This document shows, in pieces, positions 18,463 through 27,855 of a stretch of 64,000 nt of DNA. Positions within the stretch are counted from its first letter, which is position 1. Each line of letters starts with the position of its first letter. Position numbers and translations under genes: made by a program. Under the pieces are notes generated by a model. The model saw only the letters and a program-made list of their open reading frames with translations, ran no database searches and was not told where the DNA came from. The stretch is from Streptomyces sp. Tue 6430 (GTDB taxonomy: Bacteria; Actinomycetota; Actinomycetes; Streptomycetales; Streptomycetaceae): NCBI GenBank assembly GCA_021568835.1, contig JAKGSH010000010.1, positions 1,736,001 to 1,800,000 on the forward strand. Direction: 5' to 3'.

Positions 18463-20398
18463 CTACTCGGCCTGGAGCACCAGCAGGGCGAGGTCGTCCT
18501 CCGGGGGCCGGCCGCCGAACTCGTGGACCAGGCGGCGGATCCGCTCGGCGATCAGTTCCGCGTCCAGCCCCGCGCAGCCGGACAGCGCGAGGGCGAGGCC
18601 GTCGCCGTCGTCGAACTGGCGGGAGCCCGAGCGGCGCTCGGTGACACCGTCGGTGACGCAGAGCAGGGTGTCGCCGGGCCACAGGTCGAGACTCTCGCTG
18701 ACGTACGTGACGTCCTCGACGACGCCGAGGAGGGTCTGCGGCTGCGCGACCGTGGTGACGCCGCCGTCGGCCCCGAGGAGCAGGGGCAGGGGGTGGCCGG
18801 CCGAGGCGAGGGTGCAGCGGACGCCGCCGTCGAAGGGCACGAGCTCGCCGTAGAGGAGCGAGAGGAAACGGGTCTGCGGCCCGTCGCCGGGGCCCGCCGG
18901 GCCGACGAAGGCGCGGGCGGCCGCGTCGGCGGCCTCGGTGGCGTCGTCGAGGAGGAGCTGGTTGAGGCGGTCGAGGACGTCGGCCACGCCGTACCCCTCG
19001 CGGGCCAGCAGCCTGAGCCAGGGCCGGGCCAGTCCGATGACCACGGCCGCCTCGGGCCCTTGCCCTGGACGTCGCCGACCGCGAAGCACCAGCGGCCGTC
19101 GCCCACCGGGAACAGGTCGTAGAAGTCGCCGCTCGGCCCGCCCTGCTCGCGCGGCTCGTGGACGAGGGCGCTGCGCAGGCCGGGGATCTCGGCGACCGCG
19201 CCGGGCAGCAGGCCGCGCTGGAGGACGGCGCTGATGGTGGCCTGGCGGGCGTACTGGCGGGCGGCGCCGATGGCGAGGGCCACGCGCCGGCCGAGGTCCT
19301 CGACGAGCCCGGTGACCTCGTCGGGGAAGCGCGGCAGCCCGGCCCGTCCGATGACGAGGGTGCCGAGCGGGCGGCCGCCGGCGACCAGGCGGTAGGCGAG
19401 CGCGGTGCCGTGCGGGCCCAGCGCGCCGCCGGGCCAGGAGTAAACCGCGGGTCCGGAGTCGGGGCCGTCGGGCGGGTGCGGCGGGTCCTTCTCCAGGGCC
19501 CGGCGCAGCTCCTCGACGTGGTTCTCGCTGACGTGCCAGACGCGGGTCAGCCGTGCCTGCGGTCCGTCGTCCCAGCCGGCGCGCGGGCCGAGTTCGTCCT
19601 CCAGCCGGACCGCGCACCAGTCCGCGAGGCGCGGCACGATCAGCTGGCCGGTGAGCGCGGCGACCAGCTCCTCGTCGAGCTGCCCGGCGAGCAGGTCGGA
19701 GGCCTCGGCGAGGAAGGACAGGGCGCCGCGGCCGAGCCAGTCGCGGTCCTGGGCGCCGTACCGGCGTCCGGAGGCGGGGGCCTCGGCGAAGGCGAGGGAG
19801 CCGACGGGAGCGAGGGAGCCCACAGGGGCGGGGGCGCCGACGGGGGCGGGGGCGGTGCGGGCCCAGGGTTCGTCGGGGTTCCCGTCGTCGTCCGCCGGGC
19901 GGGCCGGCAGCCGCGCCCACACGGTCTTCGCCCCCCGGCGGTACGTCACGCCCCACGCCTCGGCCAGCGTGGCCACCAGGCGCAGGCCGCGTCCGTGCTC
20001 GGGGGCGTCGTACGGCGTGTCGGGGCCGCCGTCGCGGGGCGCGCGCGAGGGGTGGTGGTCGGTGACCTCCACGAGGACGGCGCAGGCGTCGGGCTGCTCC
20101 GGCTCCGCCTCCAGCCGGCACAGCAGGTCGACGTCGGTACCGGCGTGCACGACGGCGTTGGTGACCAGTTCGCTGACGACGAGTGTCGCCTCCTCGCCGA
20201 GCCGTCCCGCCAGTTCCCGGGCGCCGGGCAGGCCGAGGCCGGCCCACTCGGCGAACGCGGCGCGGACGAGGTCGCGGGCGGCGCCGGGCGCGAGGGGCTG
20301 CCGGTGAGGGTCGCGCGCGTGTGCGGGTGCCCGCCCGCGTGCGCCGGCGCACCACTGGCACGGGACGCGGTCTCCCGTTGCGTGGGAATGGCCCCCAT
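18463..20398 (-). CDS. ATPase-GAF-PP2C (SpoIIE-type) phosphatase, two frameshifts
   Basis: Multidomain signalling protein of 645 residues after correction. It has an N-terminal RsbW-like histidine-kinase ATPase (LVVSELVTNAVVHAG N-box about residue 70; HGRGLRLV G-box about 130), a central GAF-like region (about 220-400), and a C-terminal PP2C SpoIIE phosphatase (SGDFYDLF, VGDVQGKG, then GHPLPLLL and TDGVTERR). It probably sets an anti-sigma/anti-anti-sigma switch. The ATG at 20398 (MGAIPTQRE) is linked to the ATPase by adding one base to gggg 20294-20297. A second added base at ggg 19054-19056 joins QGKGP to EAAVVIG. Confidence 0.85.
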
Positions 20399-20888
20399 GG
20401 ACGGCTCCCGGGCGATCGGACGAATCGGGCCTCGGTCCGCGGGTGGCACACCCCGACCGATGCCGACAGGGTGACAGAACGACCGCGTCCATACGCGCTG
20501 AGTTACCGAAGTGGGTCGCGATGAGGGGGAATCGAGTTCCGCATGTGTCCGGAAAGGGGCGCTTCCGGGGCGGGATCGGAGCATCCCGCTGTTCGTCCGG
20601 CACCCGTACGGGGTCGGGGTCGACCTCGTCCCGTACCGGGGTCGTCGGGGGTGGGTGCCGAACTCGGCCGGAGACGGGGCGGGGCTCGGCCGGAGGTCAG
20701 GGCTCGGCCGAGGGCAGAGCGGGGCCCGGCCGGGGGCGGGGCCCGGCCGGGGCGGGGCCCGGCCGGGGGCGGGGCCCGGCCGGGGGCGGGGCCCGGCCGG
20801 GGGCGGGGCCCGGCCGGGGGCGGGCCCGGCCGGGGCGGCGTGTCCGCGGCCGCCCCCGGCCCCGGCCCCGAGGTTCCCCTGCCGGCGC
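20399..20888. other. 490-base gap between phosphatase start and acyl-CoA ligase stop
   Basis: Holds the upstream region of the phosphatase (20399-20600, less GC-rich and probably its promoter) and a G-rich 17-bp tandem repeat (20721-20836). No credible gene is seen. Confidence 0.6.
20721..20836. repeat. Seven tandem 17-bp GC-only units
   Basis: Unit ggggcccggccgggggc. Five copies are 17 bp, one is 16 and the last is 15, differing only in G-run length. Each unit contains the palindrome GGGCCCGGCC-type core, so the array can fold into multiple hairpins. It lies just downstream of the acyl-CoA ligase stop and may terminate it. Confidence 0.88.
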
Positions 20889-22763
20889 CTACGCCTCGCG
20901 CGTCCCGGCGTACATCTCGTCGATCAGGTGCTTGTACTCGCGCTCGACGACCGGCCGCTTCAGCTTCAGGCTCGGCGTGATCTCGCCGTGCTCCACGTCG
21001 AGGTCACGCGGCAGCAGCCGGAACTTCTTGATCGTCTGCCACTTCTGCAGCCCCTGGTTGAGGTGCTTCACGTAGCCGTCGACGAGCGCCACCGTCTCCG
21101 GCGCGGCCACGATCTCGGCGTACGACTTCCCGCCGAGGCCGTTCTCCTCGGCCCAGCTCCGCAGGGACACCTCGTCCAGGGCGATCAGGGCCGTGCAGAA
21201 GTTCCGGTCGGCGCCGTGCACGAGGATGTTGGAGACGTACGGGCAGACCGCCTTGAACTGTCCCTCGACCTCGGCGGGCGCGATGTACTTGCCGCCGGAC
21301 GTCTTGATGAGGTCCTTCTTGCGGTCGGTGATCCGCAGGTACCCGTCGGGGGACAGCTCGCCGATGTCGCCGGTGTGGAACCAGCCGTCGGCCTCCAGGA
21401 CCTCCGCGGTCTTCTCGGGCAGCCCGTGGTAGCCCTCCATGATGCCGGGACCGCGCAGCAGGATCTCGCCGTCGTCGGCGATGCGCACCTCGGTGCCGGG
21501 CAGCGGCTTGCCGACCGTGCCGGTGCGGTAGGCCTCGCCGGGGTTCACGAAGGAGGCCGCGGAGGACTCCGTCAGGCCGTACCCCTCGAGGATGTGGATG
21601 CCGGCGCCGGAGAAGAAGAAGCCGATGTCCGGCGCGAGGGCCGCGCTGCCGGAGACGCACGCGCGCAGGTTCCCGCCGAACGCCTCGCGGATCTTCGCGT
21701 AGACGAGCGCGTCGGCGACCTTGTGCTTGGCGCCGAGCCCGAAGGGCACGGAGGCCGTGCCGGTGCGCCGGAAGTTGTCCTGCGCGGCCTTGGCGTACTC
21801 GCGGGCGACCTCGGCGGCCCACTGGAAGATCTTGTACTTGGCGGCGCCGCCCGCACGGGCCTTCGCGGCCACCCCGTTGTAGACCTTCTCGAAGATGCGG
21901 GGAACGGCCGCCATGTACGTCGGCCGCACGACCGGCAGGTTCTCGATGATCTTGTCGACGCGGCCGTCCACGGCGGTCACGTGCCCGGCCTCGATCTGGC
22001 CGGAGGTCAGCACCTTGCCGAACACGTGGGCGAGCGGCAGCCACAGGTACTGCACGTCGTCGGGGCCGACCAGGCCGGTCGCGGCGATCGCCTTCGCCAT
22101 GTACGACCAGTTGTCGTGCGGGAGACGCACGCCCTTGGGGCGGCCCGTGGTGCCCGACGTGTAGATGACGGTGGCGAGCTGCTCCCTGGTGATCGCGCCG
22201 ACCCGCTCCTTGATCAGCTGCGGGTCCCGCTCCAGCCGGGCGGCGCCGCGCTTCTCCAGCTCGTCCAGGGTGAGGATCCAGTCGGCGGTCTCCACCCCGG
22301 CCGGGTCGATCACCACCACGTGGGTCAGCTCGGGCAGCTCCTGGCGCTTCTCCACCGCCTTGGCGACCTGGGCCGCGTCCTCCGCGATCAGCACCCGGCT
22401 GCCGGAGTCGGAGAGGATGAACGCCGACTCCTCGGCGTTGGTCTGCGGGTAGACGGTGGTCGTCGCCGCGCCCGCGCACATGATGCCGAGGTCGGTGAGG
22501 ATCCACTCGATGCGGGTGGAGGAGGCGAGCGCCACGCGCTGCTCCGGCTGTACGCCCAGGTCGATCAGGCCGGCCGCGATGGCGTGGACCCGTTCGGCGG
22601 CCTGCGCCCAGCTCAGCGACTTCCAGTCGTCCGGGCCCTCGCCCGAGGGTGCCGGCACGGGGTAGCGGTAGGCCTCCGCGTCCGGTGTGGCGGCCACCCG
22701 CTCCAGGAAGAGGCCCGCGACGGACGGCGGACGGTTCTCGATCAGTGTCTGTGTGTCGCTCAC
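20889..22763 (-). CDS. Long-chain acyl-CoA synthetase (AMP-forming)
   Basis: ANL-superfamily ligase of 624 residues that activates fatty acids with ATP and CoA. The AMP-binding motif YTSGTTGRPKG is near residue 205. The A5-type motif GYGLTESSA is near 405, DGWFHTGDIG near 465 and DRKKDLIKTSGGKYI near 485, the last marking long-chain ligases. GTG start at 22763 after ribosome site GGAGG. The upstream region carries a direct repeat and a palindromic ACTC-N2-GAGT element. Confidence 0.92.
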   Translation of the reverse strand: MSDTQTLIENRPPSVAGLFLERVAATPDAEAYRYPVPAPSGEGPDDWKSLSWAQAAERVHAIAAGLIDLGVQPEQRVALASSTRIEWILTDLGIMCAGAATTTVYPQTNAEESAFILSDSGSRVLIAEDAAQVAKAVEKRQELPELTHVVVIDPAGVETADWILTLDELEKRGAARLERDPQLIKERVGAITREQLATVIYTSGTTGRPKGVRLPHDNWSYMAKAIAATGLVGPDDVQYLWLPLAHVFGKVLTSGQIEAGHVTAVDGRVDKIIENLPVVRPTYMAAVPRIFEKVYNGVAAKARAGGAAKYKIFQWAAEVAREYAKAAQDNFRRTGTASVPFGLGAKHKVADALVYAKIREAFGGNLRACVSGSAALAPDIGFFFSGAGIHILEGYGLTESSAASFVNPGEAYRTGTVGKPLPGTEVRIADDGEILLRGPGIMEGYHGLPEKTAEVLEADGWFHTGDIGELSPDGYLRITDRKKDLIKTSGGKYIAPAEVEGQFKAVCPYVSNILVHGADRNFCTALIALDEVSLRSWAEENGLGGKSYAEIVAAPETVALVDGYVKHLNQGLQKWQTIKKFRLLPRDLDVEHGEITPSLKLKRPVVEREYKHLIDEMYAGTREA

Positions 22764-22790
22764 GACATCCTCCGGGGCCCGCGACGGTGC

Positions 22791-22841
22791 GGCTGGCTCA
22801 GTGCGGCTGTTGACGATGCGGCCGGCTCAGCGCGGCTGTTG
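22791..22841. repeat. 22-bp direct repeat upstream of the acyl-CoA ligase
   Basis: ggctggctcagtgcggctgt-tg (22791-22812) recurs at 22820-22841 with two mismatches, a 29-base period. Both copies lie in the presumed 5' untranslated or promoter region of the ligase. Confidence 0.7.
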
Positions 22842-22842
22842 T

Positions 22843-22857
22843 TTAACTCACGAGTAA
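22843..22857. promoter_or_regulatory. Candidate operator ACTC-N2-GAGT upstream of the acyl-CoA ligase
   Basis: TTAACTCACGAGTAA has a palindromic core and is AT-rich in a GC-rich context, 80 bases upstream of the start. The form resembles TetR-family operators found before fatty acid genes in actinobacteria. The regulator is not in the window. Confidence 0.4.
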
Positions 22858-22950
22858 CTATCGAGCAGGGATCAGAGTAGAGGGCGACTGGCCTGCACGT
22901 AAGGGGCCACGGACTGTCACTTTTTACACAACGACGACCCGGTGACGCGG

Positions 22951-22984
22951 CGGGGCCCGCCGCGCTACAGCGCGACGGGCCCCG
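22951..22984. terminator. Hairpin downstream of lepA
   Basis: CGGGGCCCG (22951-22959) pairs with CGGGCCCCG (22976-22984). The intervening bases form an inner CGCGC/GCGCG stem around TACA. It lies 19 bases beyond the lepA stop. Confidence 0.75.
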
Positions 22985-23003
22985 GAACCGGCGTGTCGGC
23001 GGG

Positions 23004-24872
23004 CTACTTCTTGCCCTTGCCCGAACCCGCGTTCTCGTCGCTGCTCAGGACGGCGATGAAGGCGTCCTGCGGAACCTCCACGGAACCCACCATCTTCATC
23101 CGCTTCTTGCCCTCCTTCTGCTTCTCCAGCAGCTTGCGCTTGCGGGAGATGTCGCCGCCGTAGCACTTGGCGAGGACGTCCTTGCGGATGGCGCGGATGG
23201 TCTCGCGGGCGATGACCCGCGAGCCGACGGCGGCCTGGATGGGCACCTCGAAGGCCTGCCGCGGGATCAGCTCGCGCAGCTTGGCGACGAGCCGCACGCC
23301 GTAGGCGTACGCGGCGTCCTTGTGGGTGATCGCCGAGAAGGCGTCGACCTTGTCGCCGTGCAGCAGGATGTCGACCTTGACCAGGCTGGAGGTCTGCTCG
23401 CCGGTGGGCTCGTAGTCCAGCGACGCGTACCCGCGCGTCTTCGACTTCAGCTGGTCGAAGAAGTCGAAGACGATCTCCGCGAGGGGGAGCGTGTAGCGGA
23501 TCTCGACCCGGTCCTCGGAGAGGTAGTCCATGCCGAGCAGCGTGCCGCGCCGGGTCTGGCACAGCTCCATGATCGAGCCGATGAACTCGGTCGGCGCCAG
23601 GACGGTGGCGCGCACGACCGGCTCGTACACCTCGTTGATCTTGCCCTCGGGGAACTCGCTCGGGTTGGTGACGGTGTGCTCGGTGCCGTCCTCCATGACC
23701 ACGCGGTACACCACGTTCGGCGCGGTGGCGATGAGGTCGAGGCCGAACTCGCGCTCCAGCCGCTCCCGGATCACGTCGAGGTGCAGCAGGCCCAGGAAGC
23801 CCACGCGGAAACCGAAGCCGAGGGCGGCGGAGGTCTCCGGCTCGTAGACCAGCGCGGCGTCGTTGAGCTGGAGCTTGTCCAGGGCGTCGCGCAGCTCCGG
23901 GTAGTCGGAGCCGTCCAGCGGGTACAGGCCCGAGAAGACCATCGGCTTGGGGTCCTTGTAGCCGCCGAGCGCCTCGGTCGCGCCCTTGTGCTGGCTGGTG
24001 ATGGTGTCACCGACCTTGGACTGGCGGACGTCCTTCACCCCGGTGATCAGGTACCCCACCTCGCCGACGCCGAGGCCGTCGGCCGCCAGCATCTCCGGCG
24101 AGTTGGTGCCGATCTCCAGCAGTTCGTGCGTGGCGTTCGTGGACATCATCCGGATCCGCTCACGCTTGTTGAGCTGTCCGTCGATGACACGGACGTACGT
24201 GACCACGCCCCGGTAGGAGTCGTACACCGAGTCGAAGATCATCGCGCGGGCGGGCGCGTCCTTGACCCCGACCGGCGCCGGGACCTCCCGCACGACCTTG
24301 TCGAGCAGCGCGTCGACGCCGACACCGGTCTTGGCGGAGACCCGCAGCACGTCGCCCGGCTCGCACCCCACGAGGTTCGCCAGCTCCTCGGCGAACTTCT
24401 CCGGCTGCGCGGCCGGCAGGTCGATCTTGTTGAGCACGGGGATGATCGCGAGGTCGTTCTCCATCGCCAGGTAGAGGTTGGCGAGGGTCTGGGCCTCGAT
24501 GCCCTGGGCGGCGTCCACGAGGAGGATGGTGCCCTCGCACGCGGCGAGCGACCGCGAGACCTCGTAGGTGAAGTCGACGTGCCCCGGGGTGTCGATCATG
24601 TTGAGGATGTGCGTGTTTCCGGGGTCCTGGGTCGGAGCCCACGGCAGACGCACCGCCTGGGACTTGATCGTGATTCCGCGCTCACGCTCGATGTCCATGC
24701 GGTCGAGGTACTGGGCACGCATCTGCCGCTGCTCGACCACACCGGTCAGCTGGAGCATCCGGTCGGCGAGGGTGGACTTGCCGTGGTCGATGTGCGCGAT
24801 GATGCAGAAGTTGCGGATCAGTGCCGGGTCGGTACGGCTCGGCTCGGGCACATTGTTAGGGGTCGCGGGCAC
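23004..24872 (-). CDS. lepA: Elongation factor 4 (LepA)
   Basis: Ribosome-associated GTPase of 622 residues that back-translocates or remodels stalled ribosomes. The G-domain shows AHIDHGKSTL (G1), DTPGHVDF (G3) and NKIDLPAA (G4). The C-terminal LepA-specific domain carries LLHLDVIRERLEREF and ends in a Lys/Gly-rich tail. The GTG at 24872 is chosen because it gives the usual length. A longer in-frame form to 24932 has no support. Single-gene unit, divergent from rpsT. Confidence 0.95.
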   Translation of the reverse strand: MPATPNNVPEPSRTDPALIRNFCIIAHIDHGKSTLADRMLQLTGVVEQRQMRAQYLDRMDIERERGITIKSQAVRLPWAPTQDPGNTHILNMIDTPGHVDFTYEVSRSLAACEGTILLVDAAQGIEAQTLANLYLAMENDLAIIPVLNKIDLPAAQPEKFAEELANLVGCEPGDVLRVSAKTGVGVDALLDKVVREVPAPVGVKDAPARAMIFDSVYDSYRGVVTYVRVIDGQLNKRERIRMMSTNATHELLEIGTNSPEMLAADGLGVGEVGYLITGVKDVRQSKVGDTITSQHKGATEALGGYKDPKPMVFSGLYPLDGSDYPELRDALDKLQLNDAALVYEPETSAALGFGFRVGFLGLLHLDVIRERLEREFGLDLIATAPNVVYRVVMEDGTEHTVTNPSEFPEGKINEVYEPVVRATVLAPTEFIGSIMELCQTRRGTLLGMDYLSEDRVEIRYTLPLAEIVFDFFDQLKSKTRGYASLDYEPTGEQTSSLVKVDILLHGDKVDAFSAITHKDAAYAYGVRLVAKLRELIPRQAFEVPIQAAVGSRVIARETIRAIRKDVLAKCYGGDISRKRKLLEKQKEGKKRMKMVGSVEVPQDAFIAVLSSDENAGSGKGKK

Positions 24873-24962
24873 GCAGGGTCCTGTCTCTTGAGGCGCCTTA
24901 TGCCTCGGGTCGGATCGATACGTAGGTTCCATGGTCCCACGCGCGGCGACCGGGGACCGGTT

Positions 24963-24992
24963 TGGGCCGCTCTCGGACCCGCTGGTAGTCTG
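24963..24992 (+). promoter_or_regulatory. Candidate rpsT promoter
   Basis: TTGGGC and TAGTCT are separated by 18 bases, about 100 bases upstream of the rpsT start. It is the best housekeeping-type match in the lepA-rpsT gap. Confidence 0.4.
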
Positions 24993-25092
24993 GGTGGCTG
25001 TGTCTCATGCCCTCTCAGCGCGAGGCACACTCAAGAAATCACCTGGCACGGGACCCGAGCGGCCCCGTGCCTGAACCTGCAAAGGCTCTTTC

Positions 25093-25359
25093 GTGGCGAA
25101 CATCAAGTCCCAGATCAAGCGGATCAAGACCAACGAGAAGGCTCGGCTGCGCAACAAGGCCGTCAAGTCCTCCCTGAAGACCGCGATCCGCAAGGCCCGC
25201 GAGGCCGCTGCCGCGGGTGACGTCGAGAAGGCCACCGAGCTGCAGCGCGCTGCCGCGCGTCAGCTCGACAAGGCCGTCTCCAAGGGCGTCATCCACAAGA
25301 ACCAGGCCGCCAACAAGAAGTCGGCGCTCGCTTCGAAGGTCGCGACCCTCAAGGGCTGA
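25093..25359 (+). CDS. rpsT: 30S ribosomal protein S20
   Basis: Primary 16S rRNA-binding protein of 88 residues, almost entirely helical and lysine/arginine-rich (NIKSQIKRIKTNEKARLRNK at the N-terminus). GTG start with AAAGG about ten bases upstream. Monocistronic, with a strong hairpin downstream. Confidence 0.96.
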   Translation: MANIKSQIKRIKTNEKARLRNKAVKSSLKTAIRKAREAAAAGDVEKATELQRAAARQLDKAVSKGVIHKNQAANKKSALASKVATLKG

Positions 25360-25485
25360 ACTCCCTTCTTGATCTGATCGCCGGGGAGACCCAGAGCGGG
25401 CCCTCTCTCATCCGCTCCCGACCGGCACCCACGGACCCACGCGCGGCCTGCGTTCGCCACGCGGGCGTGGATCCAGCATCGCGAA

Positions 25486-25537
25486 CCGGAGGCCCCGGCG
25501 CCTCGTCCTTCCCCAGGGCGGGCGCCGGGGCCTCCGG
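25486..25537. terminator. Strong bidirectional terminator between rpsT and the SnoaL-like gene
   Basis: Perfect 17-bp arms (25486-25502 and 25521-25537; CCGGAGGCCCCGGCGCC and its complement) with an 18-base loop. It serves the convergent genes on both sides. Confidence 0.85.
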
Positions 25538-25546
25538 CATTCCTGA

Positions 25547-25588
25547 GCGGGTGTTCTTGAGAGGGTGTTCTTGAGAGGGTGTCCTCAC
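25547..25588. repeat. Three tandem 14-bp units
   Basis: Unit gagggtgttcttga, two near-identical copies and a degenerate third that runs into the stop of the SnoaL-like gene. Confidence 0.75.
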
Positions 25589-25980
25589 GACCAGAAGTCG
25601 TCGCCCTTGTCGATGTCCTCGACGCACTCGTCGAGATCCGTGATCTTGTCGCCGACAACCCGGAAGACGATGCATCCGGTGTCGTCGAGGTGCTTGCCCT
25701 GCCGCTCGGCGGTGACACGGCACATTCCGGCCGCGTGTCCGCGGCCGTCGACGCAGATGCCGAGCATCTCCAGACGCATCGTGCCGTTCGTCTCCTCGCC
25801 GAGCCGCCGGTACATGTCGATGATCGCGTCCTGGCCCTTGAAGTCACCCGAGAGCGGGTGAGTGCCGGGCACGTGATGCGTGGCGTCCTTCGCCATCAGT
25901 TCCCGCAGGGTGTCCATGTCCCCTCGGGAGAAAGCCTCGAAGCCCCTGCGAACGAGCGCTGCGTGCGGGTGTTCAGCCAT
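25585..25980 (-). CDS. SnoaL/NTF2-like protein
   Basis: Small alpha+beta-barrel (NTF2-fold) protein of 131 residues, with the typical opening helix (ALVRRGFEAFSRGDMDTLRELMA) and the repeated strand pattern ending in VFRVVGDKITDLDECVEDIDKGDDFWS. Members are hydrolases, isomerases or ligand carriers. No catalytic assignment can be made. ATG at 25980. Its stop overlaps a 14-bp tandem repeat. Confidence 0.8.
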   Translation of the reverse strand: MAEHPHAALVRRGFEAFSRGDMDTLRELMAKDATHHVPGTHPLSGDFKGQDAIIDMYRRLGEETNGTMRLEMLGICVDGRGHAAGMCRVTAERQGKHLDDTGCIVFRVVGDKITDLDECVEDIDKGDDFWS

Positions 25981-26403
25981 GGTCGATCGCCGCCTTTCCG
26001 ATGTCCTGGGCGATGCGTCGGCTGTTGCCTCGATTCTCCTCCCTCCACCGGGGACGGCGACCGGATCCGGGAGTACCGACGGGGCGGGAGACGGGGGCGA
26101 GGTGGAGGTCGGGGCGGGGGCAGGGGCAGGGGTGGGGACGCGGGTTCGAGGCAGGGGGCGGGGCGCAGGGGGAGGCGGGAGTTTGAGGCAGGGGGTGGAG
26201 GCGGGGGTTCCAGATGGGGGCAGAGGCGTGGGGTTCGAAGCCCGGCACCGATGGCGGCCGAAGCGGCGTCCGGCTCCGGTGCCCGCCTCGGCGTCCGGCT
26301 CCGGCGGCCGCCCAGCCCCACCCCGGTGTCCGGCGGCCGCCTCGGCGTTCGGCTCCAGCGCCCGCCCGGCCCCGCCCCGGCTCCCGGCTCCCGGCTCCCG
26401 GCC
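25981..26403. other. 423-base G-rich low-complexity gap
   Basis: Between the SnoaL-like gene and holA. 26090-26220 is a run of gggg(c/t)aggggcaggg-like units, and 26260-26400 repeats ggcgtccggctccgg and gcccgcctcgg. No credible gene. Some ORFs cross it but consist only of low-complexity sequence. Confidence 0.6.
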
Positions 26404-27393
26404 CTACGCTCGACCCCCGGAACGGGCCGCCCGTGCCACCGCCACCACGGCCTTCTCCAGCGCGTACTCCGGGTCGTCGCCTCCGCCCTTCACACCCGCG
26501 TCGGCCTCGGCGACCGCGCGCAGGGCCACGGAGACGCCGTCGGGCGTCCAGCCCCGCATCTGCTGGCGGACCCGGTCGATCTTCCAGGGCGGCATGCCCA
26601 GCTCCCGCGCGAGGTCCGCGGGCCTGCCGCCGCGGGCGGAGGACAGCTTGCCGATGGCCCGCACGCCCTGCGCGAGGGCACTGGTGATCAGCACGGGTGC
26701 GACGCCGGTGGCCAACGACCAGCGCAGCGCCTCCAGCGCCTCCGCCGCCCTGCCCTCCACGGCCCGGTCGGCGACGGTGAAGCTCGACGCCTCGGCCCGG
26801 CCCGTGTAGTACCGCCCGACGACCGCCTCGTCGATGGTCCCCTCGATGTCGGCGGCGAGCTGCGACACCGCCGCCGCCAGCTCCCGCAGATCGCTGCCGA
26901 TGGAGTCGACGAGCGCCTGACAGGCCTCAGGGGTGGCCGACCGGCCGGTGGCCCGGAACTCCTGCCGGACGAAGGCCAGCCGGTCCGCCGGCTTGGTCAT
27001 CTTCGGGCAGGCCACCTCCCGCGCCCCCACCTTGCGCGCGGCGTCCAGCAGCCCCTTGCCCTTGGCCCCGCCCGCGTGCAGCAGCACGAGCGTGATCTCC
27101 TCGGCGGGCGCCGCGAGATACCCCTTCACGTCCTTGACCGTGTCGGCGGACAGATCCTGCGCATTGCGTACGACCACGACCTTGCGCTCCGCGAAGAGCG
27201 ACGGGCTGGTCAACTCGGCGAGCGTGCCGGGCTGGAGCTGGTCCGACGTGAGGTCACGCACGTCCGTGTCGGCGTCGGCGGCCCGGGCGGCGGCCACCAC
27301 CTCCTGCACGGCACGGTCGAGGAGCAGGTCCTCCTGGCCCACGGCGAGCGTCACCGGGGCGAGGGGGTCGTCATTCGCAGTCTTTCTGGCCAT
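26404..27393 (-). CDS. holA: DNA polymerase III subunit delta
   Basis: Clamp-loader delta subunit of 329 residues (Actinobacterial HolA). It opens the sliding clamp. AAA+-like N-terminal region (LAVGQEDLLLDRAV, about residue 17; ERKVVVVRNAQDL about 70) lacking a functional Walker A, as expected for delta, then a helical collar domain (PPWKIDRVRQQMRGW near 280). The ATG at 27393 (MARKTAND) gives the standard start. A longer frame reading is unsupported. Confidence 0.93.
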   Translation of the reverse strand: MARKTANDDPLAPVTLAVGQEDLLLDRAVQEVVAAARAADADTDVRDLTSDQLQPGTLAELTSPSLFAERKVVVVRNAQDLSADTVKDVKGYLAAPAEEITLVLLHAGGAKGKGLLDAARKVGAREVACPKMTKPADRLAFVRQEFRATGRSATPEACQALVDSIGSDLRELAAAVSQLAADIEGTIDEAVVGRYYTGRAEASSFTVADRAVEGRAAEALEALRWSLATGVAPVLITSALAQGVRAIGKLSSARGGRPADLARELGMPPWKIDRVRQQMRGWTPDGVSVALRAVAEADAGVKGGGDDPEYALEKAVVAVARAARSGGRA

Positions 27394-27473
27394 TGGGTCA
27401 AGGATGGCACGGGGCGGTGACAGCGAGGCCCGGCCGGGGACCGGCAGCGGCGGCGCGCCCAAGGACCTGATAC

Positions 27474-27580
27474 AGAGACCCGACCGGGGACCGGGAGCAG
27501 AGACCCGACCGAGGACCAGGAGCAGAGACCCGGTAGCGGGTCGGGAGCAGAGACCCGACCGGGGACCGGAAGCAGAGGCC
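27474..27580. repeat. Four tandem 25-bp units upstream of holA
   Basis: Unit begins agagacccgaccggggaccg and ends ggagc. Copies start at 27474, 27499, 27524 and 27549, with a partial fifth. It lies in the 216-base gap between holA and the next small gene. Confidence 0.85.
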
Positions 27581-27609
27581 CGGGAGCGGCTCCCCCTCCG
27601 GCGCCGCTC

Positions 27610-27855
27610 CTACGGTTCCTCCCGCCACCCCTCCCACTCGGCCGCGAAGGCGTGCAGTTCCTCCGCGTCGAGCCGTCCCTCCTCGTCCCGCAGCACCACC
27701 AGCCACTGCGCGTCCTCCGCGTCGTCCTCACCGGCCAACGCGTCCCGGACGACCTGCGGTTCCTCGCGCACCCCGAACCGCTCCACGAGCGCTTCCACGA
27801 CCTCTTCGGCGGCATCGCGGTCGGGCAGCACCAGCACATGTCTCACATCGCTCAC
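27610..27855 (-). CDS. Conserved small hypothetical protein
   Basis: Acidic polypeptide of 81 residues with an alternating strand/helix pattern (VRHVLVLPDRDAAEEVVEALVERFG, then QWLVVLRDEEG), suggesting a small ferredoxin-like alpha/beta fold. GTG start at 27855; an earlier in-frame ATG at 27879 adds eight residues. Found next to holA in Streptomyces. No function deducible. Confidence 0.65.
   Translation of the reverse strand: MSDVRHVLVLPDRDAAEEVVEALVERFGVREEPQVVRDALAGEDDAEDAQWLVVLRDEEGRLDAEELHAFAAEWEGWREEP

Noticed and set aside
20721..20836. CRISPR array
   Set aside because: Units are 17 bp and contiguous, with no spacers and no cas genes nearby.
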